Shown here in pieces: positions 16,028-25,000 of a DNA stretch of 64,000 nucleotides; position 1 is the first letter of the stretch; every line of letters begins with the position of its first letter. A program made the position numbers and the translations under genes. Below the pieces are notes generated by a model. It saw nothing but the letters and a program-made list of their open reading frames with translations. It made no database searches and had not been told where the DNA came from. Source of the DNA: CAJXZP01 sp049606935 (GTDB taxonomy: Bacteria; Bacteroidota; Bacteroidia; Flavobacteriales_G; Salibacteraceae); contig JBMYWA010000001.1 of assembly GCA_049606935.1 (NCBI GenBank), positions 62,001-126,000 of the forward strand. The letters run 5' to 3'.

Positions 16028-18097
16028 TTACAACTTGAAAATAGAATCAGATACTTTACCTCCGATTTGTGCTTTTACCACTTTTAAATCCATTACTTGA
16101 CCAGCATTATCCTCAATAATAGAAGATGGATACATTATTCCGCTTTCTGATTTCATGTAATCCGTATATGTGGATGTAGTTACCATTGGCCCCTGAGGAG
16201 TATCTTGTGTTTTGATTGTAGACACTTTTAATCCAGTTTTAACATCAAAAAAACTGCTCATTACAGATCCATCTTTTCCAGTAATATCCATTTTGTAAAC
16301 CTCTACGCCATTAATTTCTTCAATGTGAATAAGTTTAGTGTTTTCGGCTGACCAGTTTAACTCCTCAAAAATTGTAGCTTCTGCCAAATAGGTAGAAACT
16401 TCTTCGTCTGTTAAATCTTTAGCTCCCATCATTCCTGAGGCTTTTCCTTTGGTTCCATTAATTACCACAGATTGAAGATTCATTTCGCCACTCTTAATGG
16501 TCATTAACATTTTGTCAGAACCTTTTACGGCCATTCTAATTTCTAAAGGCATTCCCTGCATTGAACTAGACATTAACATGTCTTGAGATGTGATGCTAGC
16601 CATTAATTCTCTTCCTCCCATAGCGGTTAAATAGTTTTCAATAACCGACATAGAAGTAACTCCTTCTGGTATTGGAGAAACATCTGCAACTGGGTTTCCA
16701 AAAGCATCGAAATAATTAATTTTACCATCAGCACTAAATTTCTTTAAATCATCCGCTACTTCATCTTTATTTCCCACAATAACAATATGAGCATTGGATG
16801 GAAGTAAATATTTCTTCGCCACAGCTAAAACATCCTCAGAAGTTACTGCTTGTAACCTTTCTAGATAAGTTGCATAATAATCGGCAGGTAAATTATAACG
16901 AGCGGTATTTAGTGCAAAACGAGCTACAGTTTGAGGTCTTTCTAAAGACCTTGCAAATCTACCGTTCAAATAATTCTTTACATTTTGTAACTCTTCATTA
17001 CCTACAGCTTCGTTGGTTAGTTTCTCCATTTCATAGAAAAATTCGGCTACCGCACTATCGGTAACTTCATTTCTAACCTCGGCTCCAGCATAAAAATCAC
17101 CAACCAAAGCGTCTGTAGATAAACGAGAATAGGCTCCGTAAGTGTAGGCTTTATCCTCTCTAATGTTTTGAATTAAACGTGCCATAAAACCAGAGTTTCC
17201 TAGAATAGCATTCATTACACTAGCGGCAATCGCATCATCACTGCCTGGCTTTAAATCTACGGGATAAACAATACTAATGGTGGATTGAACAGCCCCTGGT
17301 TTATTTACAAAATCAACTTGATTCGCTTTAGGTGCAACCGGCATTGAATAAGTATGAGTTGGAACTTCACCTTTAGTCCAAGATCCAAAATTAGCTTCTA
17401 CTAATGGTAGTGCTTCTTTCTTATTAATATCACCCACAATAATTAGGTAAGATACATTAGGCTTGAAGTATGTATTATAAAACGATTTACACATTTCTGA
17501 ATTAATGGTCTCTACCGTTTCACTAGTTTCTATTTCTCCATAAGGATGGTCTTTACCAAAAGTTACAACCGCGCTTACATTGCTAGACATTGCCCCTGGA
17601 TCTGAAGCATTAGCCATTAAACCAGAAAGCGTTTGCTTTTTCATTTTAGCTAGTTCATCTTCCGGAAAGGTTGGATTTAAAATTACATCACTTAATAATC
17701 CTAAAGTAGCTTCTTTGTGTTTTGATAAAGAAGATGCATATCCGCCAAAAGAAGAAGTAGATAAGCTTGCACCAATAAAATCTACAGATTCATCAATTTG
17801 AGCTTTGGTTCTAGTTGAAGTGCCGGTCATTAAGGCGCTTCCCATTAAAGATTGCATACCCGCATGTTCGCCATCAATAACTTGGTCTCTATTAATAAAC
17901 AACTGCCAAGAAACACGAGGGGTTTTATGGTTTTCAACTAAAAAAACTTGCAATCCGTTTTCTAAGGTAAAAGTTTCGTAATCTCCTAATTGAATTTTTG
18001 GAGCGGGGCCCGCAGCTGGAGCCTTTGTTCTATCCACTTGTGCTAGTGTAACAGTAGTTACGGCAAGTGAGAACATAAATAATAAAATCTTTTTCAT
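16028..18097 (-). CDS. M16-family (insulinase-like) peptidase subunit lacking the zinc motif, with extra C-terminal domain
   Basis: This 689-residue exported protein has a signal peptide ending LAQ. Residues of about 40-450 form the two-lobed M16 fold (LENGLQVFLVENHKTPR; the processing-peptidase-like ERPQTVARFAL). Where active members have HxxEH, it reads GEHAGMQSLMGSAL, so the zinc-binding catalytic site is absent. About 220 further residues (from roughly 470) form a LolA/outer-membrane-lipoprotein-carrier-like beta domain. It is 30 bp downstream of an active M16 gene, suggesting an alpha/beta pair like mitochondrial processing peptidase. I start at ATG 18097. A TTG at 18115 would extend it by six residues. 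Confidence 0.87.
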   Translation of the reverse strand: MKKILLFMFSLAVTTVTLAQVDRTKAPAAGPAPKIQLGDYETFTLENGLQVFLVENHKTPRVSWQLFINRDQVIDGEHAGMQSLMGSALMTGTSTRTKAQIDESVDFIGASLSTSSFGGYASSLSKHKEATLGLLSDVILNPTFPEDELAKMKKQTLSGLMANASDPGAMSSNVSAVVTFGKDHPYGEIETSETVETINSEMCKSFYNTYFKPNVSYLIIVGDINKKEALPLVEANFGSWTKGEVPTHTYSMPVAPKANQVDFVNKPGAVQSTISIVYPVDLKPGSDDAIAASVMNAILGNSGFMARLIQNIREDKAYTYGAYSRLSTDALVGDFYAGAEVRNEVTDSAVAEFFYEMEKLTNEAVGNEELQNVKNYLNGRFARSLERPQTVARFALNTARYNLPADYYATYLERLQAVTSEDVLAVAKKYLLPSNAHIVIVGNKDEVADDLKKFSADGKINYFDAFGNPVADVSPIPEGVTSMSVIENYLTAMGGRELMASITSQDMLMSSSMQGMPLEIRMAVKGSDKMLMTIKSGEMNLQSVVINGTKGKASGMMGAKDLTDEEVSTYLAEATIFEELNWSAENTKLIHIEEINGVEVYKMDITGKDGSVMSSFFDVKTGLKVSTIKTQDTPQGPMVTTSTYTDYMKSESGIMYPSSIIEDNAGQVMDLKVVKAQIGGKVSDSIFKL

Positions 18098-18127
18098 TTT
18101 AAATAATTTTTTCAATTCTACTTTGAA

Positions 18128-19438
18128 CTATTGCTTTGGTAAGTAATAAAGAACAACGCTATTATTTGTTGTTAAATATTTTTTAGCCACAGTCATAATG
18201 TCTTCTCTAGTAACGGCTCTATACTTTTTGATTTCTGTATTAATCAATTTTGTATTTCCGTAATACATATAGTACTGGGCTAGATTTTCAGCAATTCCTG
18301 CTTGAGAAGAGTATCCACTTACAATATCGTTTTCAATTTGATTTTGAAGTTTTTGAAATTCTTGTTCTGTGATTAACTCATTTTGAAGTTTAGATACTTC
18401 ATCCATAATTGAACTTTCTACTTCATCTGGTTGAACACCTTGATTAGCAATTGAGAGAGCAATAAAAATTCCTGGATCTTCAAGTGGGAAAGGGAATGCG
18501 CCCACGTAAACTGCTTTTTGCTCGTCTTCAACAATTCTTTTGTTTAATCTTGAGCTAGAGCCTTGTGATAAAATCATACTCAGCATATCCATCGCGTAAG
18601 CATCATCTGTACCTTGAGCAGGAGAGTGGAAGGCCATCATTACTCCCGGCAATTGAATATTGTCAAATACAGTATCTCTAACTTGAGCAGTTTTAGCTGG
18701 CTCCACAATGTTCGGACGTTCAATTTCTGCCCCTTTTGGAATATCGGAAAAATAAGCAGCAATTAATTTCTTGGTTTCTTTGATATTTAAATCACCGGCA
18801 ATAGAAAGGCATGCATTATTAGGCACATAAAACTTTTTGTAAAAGTTTACGTAATCTGCCTCTTCTGCAGCATCTAGGTGCTCCATTGAACCAATAGGTG
18901 TCCATCTATATGGATGAACCGTATAAGCTCTTTTCATAATTTCAGCTTGAAAAGATCCATAGGGTTGGTTGTCTACTCTTTGTCTTTTTTCTTCCTTTAC
19001 TACTTCTCTTTGTGTAGCAATTCCAGTGGAATCTACTTTGGCATGCATCATTCGTTCAGACTCTAACCAAATTCCCAATTCCAATTGATTAGAAGGTAAT
19101 AGGTCGTAATAAAATGTACGATCTTGAGAGGTGTTTGCATTTAAAGCACCACCAGCCTTTTCTACATAATTTGAATATTCTCCTCTTGGAATGTTTTCAG
19201 AACCTTCAAACATTAAATGCTCAAAAAAATGTGCAAATCCTGTTCTTGAAGGATCTTCATTTTTAGAGCCTACATGATACATTACAGATACTGCAACAAT
19301 AGGAGTGGAGTGATCTTCATGCAGAATTACGTGCAATCCATTTGGTAAATCATACTCCACGTACTTGATTTTTTGTTGGGCATGAGAAATGCTCATTCCA
19401 CCCATTATTAGGGTCAACCCAAGAAGTAATTTTTTCAT
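18128..19438 (-). CDS. M16-family zinc peptidase (active subunit)
   Basis: This 436-residue exported peptidase has a signal peptide (MKKLLLGLTLIMGGMSISHAQ region) and the inverted zinc motif HFFEH within TGFAHFFEHLMFEGS. A downstream glutamate cluster (REVVKEEKR) supplies the third ligand. The second M16 lobe is complete (QLPGVMMAFHSPAQG, SSSRLNKRIVE). It probably cleaves peptides in the periplasm. ATG 19438 opens the signal peptide. An upstream extension to 19465 would run through the promoter-proximal leader. It forms an operon with the inactive partner at 16028. Confidence 0.9.
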   Translation of the reverse strand: MKKLLLGLTLIMGGMSISHAQQKIKYVEYDLPNGLHVILHEDHSTPIVAVSVMYHVGSKNEDPSRTGFAHFFEHLMFEGSENIPRGEYSNYVEKAGGALNANTSQDRTFYYDLLPSNQLELGIWLESERMMHAKVDSTGIATQREVVKEEKRQRVDNQPYGSFQAEIMKRAYTVHPYRWTPIGSMEHLDAAEEADYVNFYKKFYVPNNACLSIAGDLNIKETKKLIAAYFSDIPKGAEIERPNIVEPAKTAQVRDTVFDNIQLPGVMMAFHSPAQGTDDAYAMDMLSMILSQGSSSRLNKRIVEDEQKAVYVGAFPFPLEDPGIFIALSIANQGVQPDEVESSIMDEVSKLQNELITEQEFQKLQNQIENDIVSGYSSQAGIAENLAQYYMYYGNTKLINTEIKKYRAVTREDIMTVAKKYLTTNNSVVLYYLPKQ

Positions 19439-19462
19439 TATTACGTTGTTTAAATTTTGCCC

Positions 19463-19470
19463 CAAATGTA
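19463..19470 (-). promoter_or_regulatory. -7 element TACATTTG for the M16 operon
   Basis: A perfect TAnnTTTG match ending 24 bp before the ATG at 19438. It supports that start over the longer alternative. Confidence 0.6.
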
Positions 19471-19551
19471 AGCTAATTTAACAGTTCATTTAAAGTTAAT
19501 ACACGAATGGTGAGTGTTTATTATGTAAAAAGGTTAACATTTATAAAGGGT

Positions 19552-19580
19552 AAAAAAAAAGCCAGCTTTTTTAGCTGGCT
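19552..19580 (-). terminator. Terminator of the E1 dehydrogenase gene
   Basis: Read on the minus strand, AGCCAGCT pairs with AGCTGGCT and runs into about nine T residues. It begins 14 bp after the stop at 19594. Confidence 0.9.
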
Positions 19581-19593
19581 CTTGAATTAGTTT

Positions 19594-22026
19594 TTAAACA
19601 AATAAGTCGGGGTATTTACCGGGATCACTTTCTCGCATTATTGCGTATGCTTTTTCTACCACGTCTTCTACAGAAGGCTTTGAAAAATAATCACCATCGG
19701 TTCCATAAGGAGGACGGTGCTCAAAAGCAGTTAAAGTACTTGGTTTAGAATCTAAATGGTAATATGCATTTTGAACCTCCATTAATTGTTGAAGAATAAA
19801 GGCAGAACCACCACCTGGAACGTCTTCATCAATAATTAATAACCTGTTGGTTTTCTTGATAGACTCTAAAATATCATGGTTCAAATCAAAAGGAAGCATG
19901 GTTTGAATATCAATTACCTCGATAGAAATACCCAACTCCAACAATTGCTTCGCTGCATCCTCTACCATTCTTACCATTGAACCATAAGTTACTACGGTAA
20001 TATCAGCGCCAGTTTTGATAACTTCTACCTGACCTAGAGGTATAGTAAATTCTCCAATGTTGGTTGGTTTTTTTTCTTTTAGCCTGTAACCATTTAAAGA
20101 CTCAATTACAATAGCCGGATCATCTCCTTTCAGTAAGGTGTTATAAAAACCTGCAGCTTGGGTCATGTTTCTAGGAACACATACATGAACTCCACGAACG
20201 GAGTTTACAATGGTACCAAGAGGAGAACCTGAATGCCAAATTCCTTCTAATCTATGACCTCTGGTTCTAATAATTAATGGAGCTTTTTGTTTTCCTCCAG
20301 ATCGGTATTGAACAGTAGCTAAATCATCAGAAATTACTTGGATAGCATACATGATGTAATCTAGGTACTGAATTTCAGCAATGGGTCTTAAACCTCTCAT
20401 TGCCATTCCAATTCCTTGACCTACAATGGTCGTTTCTCTAATTCCTGTATCTGATACTCTTAATTCTCCAAATTTTTCTTGAAGCCCTTCTAACCCTTGA
20501 TTAACACCTCCAATTTTACCGGCATCTTCTCCAAAAATCATCGTTTCAGGAATGTGGGTAAAGATGTGTTCAAAATTATCTCTTAAAATTTCTCTACCAT
20601 CAACCGTTGGCGCATCATTGTCAAAAGTGGCAGGTACAGATTTTACGTTTAATGGGGAATTTTCAGATTCAGAATATGTGAATGAATGAAAAACTTCATT
20701 CATTTTTTCTGAATTAGCGGAATACCAGTTCAATAATTGCGTTCTGGCTTCGCTGTTTTCATTCACTGAAAGACGAATTACTTTACGAACGGCTTGTGTT
20801 ATCTCTCGCTGTAAAGCTTCATCTTCATTAGTTAATTCGGTAATTATTTTATCAATAAAAACTTTTTTAGAGCTGGAAGCAGAAATTCCATTTAGCAAAC
20901 CTAAAACAGTTTTTTTAGTTTCTTGTATTGGATTGAAAAAATTGCTCCAAGCAGCAGTTTTGGCTTGTCTAACTGCTTTTTTTGCATCTTTCTCAATGGT
21001 TTCTAGTTCTTCGGTAGTGGCTATTTCTTTTTCAAGAATCCACTCTTTAAATTTCACAATTCCATCAAAATCTTTTTCCCATTGTAATCTATCTGCAGAT
21101 TTGTAACGCTCATGAGATCCGGAAGTAGAGTGACCTTGTGGTTGAGTAACTTCTTCTACATGAACTAATACTGGGGTATGATTTTTTCTAGCTGTTTCAG
21201 CGGCTTTTTCATAGGTTAAACACAAATGTGCATAATCCCAACCTTTGGTACGGAAAATTTCCATTCCGTTGGTTCCTTGTTCTTTTTGAAACCCTTTTAA
21301 AGCTTCAGATATACTGGCTTTAGTGGTTTGATATTTCTTTTCAACTGAAATACCGTATCCATCATCCCAAACCGACATGACTACAGGTACCTCCAATACA
21401 GAAACTGCATTTAAAGTTTCCCAAAAAGGACCTTCAGAGGTGGAGGCATCGCCAATGGAACCGAAAGCTATTTCATTTCCTTTATTTGAAAATTTTGCAA
21501 ATTCAGGAGTATGTAATTCTGTATTGTTTCTGTAAAACTTTGAAGCTAAACCAAGGCCTAACAATCTAGGCATTTGACCAGCGGTGGGAGAGATGTCTGA
21601 TGAGGAGTTTTTTTGACTCATCAAATCTTTCCAATTTCCATTCTCATCTAAACTATGGGTTGAAAAATGGCAATTCATTTGTCTTCCTGATGAGTTTGGA
21701 TCTGCTTTTGGGTCAGGGTTAGCGTATAATTGACTAAAGAATTCTTCTAATGAAAGAACTCCCGCGGCCATCATCCATGTTTGATCACGGTAATAACCAG
21801 ATCTAAAATCACCATTTTGGAATTGCTTTGCTAAGGCAATTTGAGGTATTTCTTTTCCATCTCCAAAAATTCCAAACTTTGCTTTTCCAGTAAGAACTTC
21901 TCTTCGTCCTAAAAGACTTGCTTGACGGCTTTCATTAGCAATTTTGAAATCATTTAAAATTTCATTTTTTAACTCTAAAGGAGTCATAACTTCTGCTTCA
22001 ACTGAAGCGGTTTTAGCCTTTGCCAT
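19594..22026 (-). CDS. Fused alpha/beta 2-oxoacid dehydrogenase E1 component (pyruvate or branched-chain)
   Basis: This 810-residue ThDP-dependent decarboxylase fuses E1-alpha and E1-beta. The alpha part has the ThDP motif GDASTSEG (192-199) with Asn206. The beta part starts near 475 (DGREILRDNF), with the pyrimidine-binding and C-terminal transketolase-like domains (FGEDAGKIGGVNQGLEGL; RLLIIDEDVPGGGSA). It feeds acyl groups to a lipoyl E2, which is not in this window. Annotation as branched-chain or pyruvate dehydrogenase cannot be settled by sequence reading. ATG 22026 was chosen. TTG 22035 would add three residues. Confidence 0.92.
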   Translation of the reverse strand: MAKAKTASVEAEVMTPLELKNEILNDFKIANESRQASLLGRREVLTGKAKFGIFGDGKEIPQIALAKQFQNGDFRSGYYRDQTWMMAAGVLSLEEFFSQLYANPDPKADPNSSGRQMNCHFSTHSLDENGNWKDLMSQKNSSSDISPTAGQMPRLLGLGLASKFYRNNTELHTPEFAKFSNKGNEIAFGSIGDASTSEGPFWETLNAVSVLEVPVVMSVWDDGYGISVEKKYQTTKASISEALKGFQKEQGTNGMEIFRTKGWDYAHLCLTYEKAAETARKNHTPVLVHVEEVTQPQGHSTSGSHERYKSADRLQWEKDFDGIVKFKEWILEKEIATTEELETIEKDAKKAVRQAKTAAWSNFFNPIQETKKTVLGLLNGISASSSKKVFIDKIITELTNEDEALQREITQAVRKVIRLSVNENSEARTQLLNWYSANSEKMNEVFHSFTYSESENSPLNVKSVPATFDNDAPTVDGREILRDNFEHIFTHIPETMIFGEDAGKIGGVNQGLEGLQEKFGELRVSDTGIRETTIVGQGIGMAMRGLRPIAEIQYLDYIMYAIQVISDDLATVQYRSGGKQKAPLIIRTRGHRLEGIWHSGSPLGTIVNSVRGVHVCVPRNMTQAAGFYNTLLKGDDPAIVIESLNGYRLKEKKPTNIGEFTIPLGQVEVIKTGADITVVTYGSMVRMVEDAAKQLLELGISIEVIDIQTMLPFDLNHDILESIKKTNRLLIIDEDVPGGGSAFILQQLMEVQNAYYHLDSKPSTLTAFEHRPPYGTDGDYFSKPSVEDVVEKAYAIMRESDPGKYPDLFV

Positions 22027-22057
22027 ATTCGTCAAAAATTTTAGGTTTTACAGGTTG

Positions 22058-22065
22058 CAAAAGTA
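22058..22065 (-). promoter_or_regulatory. -7 element TACTTTTG for the fused E1 gene
   Basis: A perfect TAnnTTTG match followed by CA, 31 bp before the ATG at 22026. Confidence 0.6.
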
Positions 22066-22180
22066 ATGAATTTAAAGGATTTATTAAGGTATTGAAAATG
22101 ATGTGAATGGTAGATTTTTTAACACGTTATGAATACTTCAAAAAGGGCCTTTTTTTACGTGTTGAATACGAGTTGATTAC

Positions 22181-22216
22181 AAAAAAAAAGAGGAGGTATT
22201 TTGGAATACCTCCTCC
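22181..22216 (-). terminator. Terminator of the PadR-PspC operon
   Basis: On the minus strand, GAGGAGGTATT pairs with AATACCTCCTC around a 4-nt loop and runs into nine T residues. It lies 40 bp after the stop at 22256. Confidence 0.92.
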
Positions 22217-22255
22217 ATTAAAATGAACGAAAGACTTTACTTACTCAATAAATAA

Positions 22256-23974
22256 TTATTGAATTACTATAGAATGTTCTTCATCACCATCAGAAATGGT
22301 TACTTCTAATTTTTCAATTTCCTCAATGGCTTCTTCTAAAGTTTTAGTTTGTTCTCGTTGCAAAATCTTTGGTGACACTAAACCAGAATCGGTCATCGTC
22401 CAATACATATCCACCATATTTTTATCATAAGTGTCATGATAATTGTCAACATCATACAGCAGGTATTTGTACGTTTTTGGTATGAAAATTGTTTTTCCAG
22501 AAGGAAGGTACAGATTGATTTGAACTTCTTGATCTCTCCACTTATCGCCTTCTACTACATTAAAGTAAGGAGATATTTTTATGATATTAGAGTCTATTTC
22601 TGTTTGATACATAATGGAAGAGGCTAAAATGTCGGCTTTTTCAAAGCTGTTTCCTCTAGCTCCTTTAATAATCTCTAATTCGGCTATTTTAGATTTAGTG
22701 CTCAATACGTTGACCTCAATTCCATCAAGAGTTAAAATGCCATCATCCAATTTAAAGAATTGTAGGTTTCCAGTACTTCTAGTACTTTTATTAATTAAAC
22801 CTTGATTATCTAAAATATCAAAATACAATGTATCTGATAAAGATTCGTTGACTTCAATGACTTCTGAAATGGAAGAGGCTTTGGTAAATTCTGATCCTGT
22901 ACGTAAACCCCCAATGGCACAAAGTACTATTCCAAATACCCATATTCCCGCTAAAGCTAGGCCTGCATATCTAGGAGGGCGCATTCCAAAAAGTAAAGCA
23001 AACCCTGCAAAAACAAGAGCCAAGAAAGGGACTCCAATCAAGAATATTCCTCCAATTAGTAGGAACCAAAAATCAAAACCCGAAGGAAAGAAGATGTGAG
23101 ATACTTCCATCATATTGTATCCTGCTGTGGTATTTCCGAAATCAAAGAACAAATTATTTAATGGCGTAAAAGTTCCAAAAATTAGCGTAAAAAGAATAAT
23201 GCCTCCAAATAGGATGAAAAAGAATCCAAGTATTTTACCAATTGCTTTTATGGCAAACTTGAATATGCTTAGCAGGAATAACCCAATTTTTTCTAACCCT
23301 TTTTGTAACGACTTGGCATTATTCTGAACTCTACTTCCGTCTAAATTGTTGAGCTTTTTTTTTACATTTTGCATTTCTTCTTCTACGGTTTTGCCAATGT
23401 TTTCAAAAGTTACTGGCTCACCTTTCATGGCTAATTTTTCAGCAGAAGTTCTAGCCTCTGGCATAATAATCCATAGAATGATGTAGAATAGAAATCCGAA
23501 TCCTAAGAATAAAACGGATAATACTAAGGCAAGTCTAAACCATACGGCATCTACTCCAAAATAATGCCCGGTACCCGCACAAACACCACCTAGCATACCC
23601 GAGTCGGTATCTCTAAATAATCTTCTTTTTATCTCTGGTTCTGCTGAGGAATGACTTTTTGATTGAGAATATGTTTTTGAAGATTTTGGAGATGGTTCTT
23701 CATCCATATCTTCGGTGATATAATCTTCTGGTTCACCCATAATTGAGATTACCTCGTTAATATCATTTGAATTAACCACTTCTTTACCACCATGCATTTT
23801 TTCTGTTAGCATTTCGGCAATTCGTGATTCAATATCGGTCATGATTTCATCCCGACCTTCAGAGGTATCAAAATACCCGCGAATGGTGTCCAAATAGTTT
23901 TTAAGTACTACAAAAGCGTCATCGTCTATGTTAAAAACAAGTCCGCCTAAATTTATTGTTAATGTCTTTTTCAT
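22256..23974 (-). CDS. PspC-domain inner-membrane stress protein
   Basis: This 572-residue protein has an N-terminal soluble domain (1-75, INLGGLVFNIDDDAF, containing the DIESRIAEM helix). A PspC domain follows at about 110-175 (RRLFRDTDSGMLGGVCAGTGHYFGVD, split here as LFRDTDSGMLGG and AGTGHYFGVD), with one membrane helix. Several more helices lie between 230 and 355, and a C-terminal extracytoplasmic beta domain runs from about 365. PspC proteins respond to envelope stress. It is 19 bp downstream of a PadR-type repressor gene in the same operon, a common Bacteroidota pairing. The last residues, DGDEEHSIVIQ, are strongly acidic. Confidence 0.88.
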   Translation of the reverse strand: MKKTLTINLGGLVFNIDDDAFVVLKNYLDTIRGYFDTSEGRDEIMTDIESRIAEMLTEKMHGGKEVVNSNDINEVISIMGEPEDYITEDMDEEPSPKSSKTYSQSKSHSSAEPEIKRRLFRDTDSGMLGGVCAGTGHYFGVDAVWFRLALVLSVLFLGFGFLFYIILWIIMPEARTSAEKLAMKGEPVTFENIGKTVEEEMQNVKKKLNNLDGSRVQNNAKSLQKGLEKIGLFLLSIFKFAIKAIGKILGFFFILFGGIILFTLIFGTFTPLNNLFFDFGNTTAGYNMMEVSHIFFPSGFDFWFLLIGGIFLIGVPFLALVFAGFALLFGMRPPRYAGLALAGIWVFGIVLCAIGGLRTGSEFTKASSISEVIEVNESLSDTLYFDILDNQGLINKSTRSTGNLQFFKLDDGILTLDGIEVNVLSTKSKIAELEIIKGARGNSFEKADILASSIMYQTEIDSNIIKISPYFNVVEGDKWRDQEVQINLYLPSGKTIFIPKTYKYLLYDVDNYHDTYDKNMVDMYWTMTDSGLVSPKILQREQTKTLEEAIEEIEKLEVTISDGDEEHSIVIQ

Positions 23975-23993
23975 CTTTTTAATAATTGCCAGG

Positions 23994-24326
23994 TTATTTA
24001 CTTTGTTTTTGAGCAGACTTAACTGCCTTTTCTAATGCATTCCAGGTGGCGGAAAGTTCGTTGGTGAAAGTTTCTCCAATAGGAGTGAGGCTATAATATT
24101 TTCTTGGAGGTCCTGATGTTGACTCTTCCCATCTATATGTAAGGATACCTGCATTTTTTAATCTAGTGAGAAGCGGATAAAGTGTACCTTCCACAACAAT
24201 TAATTTTGACTCTTTTAGTTTCAAAATTATTTCTGACGGATATAATTCATTGTCTTTAATAAGCAACAAAATACAGTACTCTAACACCCCTTTTCGCATT
24301 TGTGCTTTTGTGTTTTCTATCTTCAT
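23994..24326 (-). CDS. PadR-family transcriptional regulator
   Basis: This 110-residue winged-helix repressor begins MKIENTKAQMRKGVLEYCIL and carries the family signature EGTLYPLLTRLKNAGIL and the wing GPPRKYYSLTPIG. PadR-type proteins sense small molecules or stress and often repress their own operon. ATG 24326 fits relatives. An upstream in-frame start at 24386 would overlap the preceding gene. It is followed at 19 bp by the PspC gene and preceded at 31 bp by a small secreted protein gene. All three may share the promoter at 24722. Confidence 0.9.
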   Translation of the reverse strand: MKIENTKAQMRKGVLEYCILLLIKDNELYPSEIILKLKESKLIVVEGTLYPLLTRLKNAGILTYRWEESTSGPPRKYYSLTPIGETFTNELSATWNALEKAVKSAQKQSK

Positions 24327-24357
24327 GCGATTGGTATTATTAAAATTTATTATTCGA

Positions 24358-24702
24358 TTATATAAAGTTGAAAAATAGCTTTCCAAATTCCGGTGTTTGG
24401 GAGCCGCTTTTCTTTGTTTTTTCGGTTTTGTTTTCTTCGGTAGAAGTTGATTCTAATTCTATAACTCTTGCATTGAGCTTGGATGATAATATTGATGTAT
24501 TCATAAATGAAACAAACAATAACTCATTATTAGATGATTTTTTAATGATCTTTAATTTATTAAAAACCAAAATTGATAAATCAGATTTGGTAATTGAATC
24601 ACTAGAATCAAGCGAATAATAATGTGAAAATCCCTTGGTGTTTGCCTGTAAGGAGATGCTTGTTAAAATAAGCGTTACTAGTATTGTATAAAGTGTTTTC
24701 AT
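24358..24702 (-). CDS. Small secreted protein with TPEF.KLFFNFI C-terminal tail (A)
   Basis: This 114-residue protein has a signal peptide (about 1-21), a short beta-type central region and a Lys/Glu/Thr-rich linker. It ends in TPEFGKLFFNFI, nearly the same as the end of the unlinked gene at 25001-25354 (TPEFIKLFFNFI). No family is recognised. It lies just upstream of PadR and PspC genes on the same strand and probably leads that operon. The conserved hydrophobic tail is the only obvious functional element. The middle of the two proteins shows little resemblance. Confidence 0.68.
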   Translation of the reverse strand: MKTLYTILVTLILTSISLQANTKGFSHYYSLDSSDSITKSDLSILVFNKLKIIKKSSNNELLFVSFMNTSILSSKLNARVIELESTSTEENKTEKTKKSGSQTPEFGKLFFNFI

Positions 24703-24721
24703 CTGTCGTTATTATTAAAAC

Positions 24722-24729
24722 CAAATGTA
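24722..24729 (-). promoter_or_regulatory. -7 element TACATTTG for the small protein-PadR-PspC operon
   Basis: A perfect TAnnTTTG match 19 bp upstream of the ATG at 24702. A 7-bp inverted repeat lies 56 bp further upstream. Confidence 0.58.
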
Positions 24730-24785
24730 TATAGTATTTTGTAATAGATATTAATTGGTTATGCAAATATATGTCTAAAAGAAGG

Positions 24786-24804
24786 TACTATGCAAAACAT
24801 AGTA
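24786..24804. promoter_or_regulatory. Inverted repeat TACTATG-CAAAA-CATAGTA, possible operator
   Basis: A perfect 7-bp palindrome with a 5-bp spacer, upstream of the promoter of an operon that includes a PadR repressor. The surrounding gap, 24703-25000, otherwise holds only a promoter and a terminator. Binding by PadR is inference. Confidence 0.35.
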
Positions 24805-24950
24805 GTGTATTTTTATTAGCATTTGTATGAGTGGTATATAAAATTAGATGAGCGGTAAGATGATGGTTTAGAGTTGTGGGTCTTGTAATTAACTAGTATG
24901 TAGGTTGTTGTAGGGTGTTCTCTACACGGTAATAAGAAAGAACAGGGAAT

Positions 24951-24977
24951 AAAAAAAGCGGCTAGTGCCGCTTTTTA
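24951..24977 (-). terminator. Terminator of the 25001-25354 gene
   Basis: The short GC-rich stem AAAGCGGC/GCCGCTTT with a 4-nt loop is flanked by seven A residues on the plus strand. Read leftward it ends in a T-run. It lies 23 bp after the stop at 25001. Confidence 0.85.
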
Positions 24978-25000
24978 TTTCTAAATAATTACAGTAGGTG

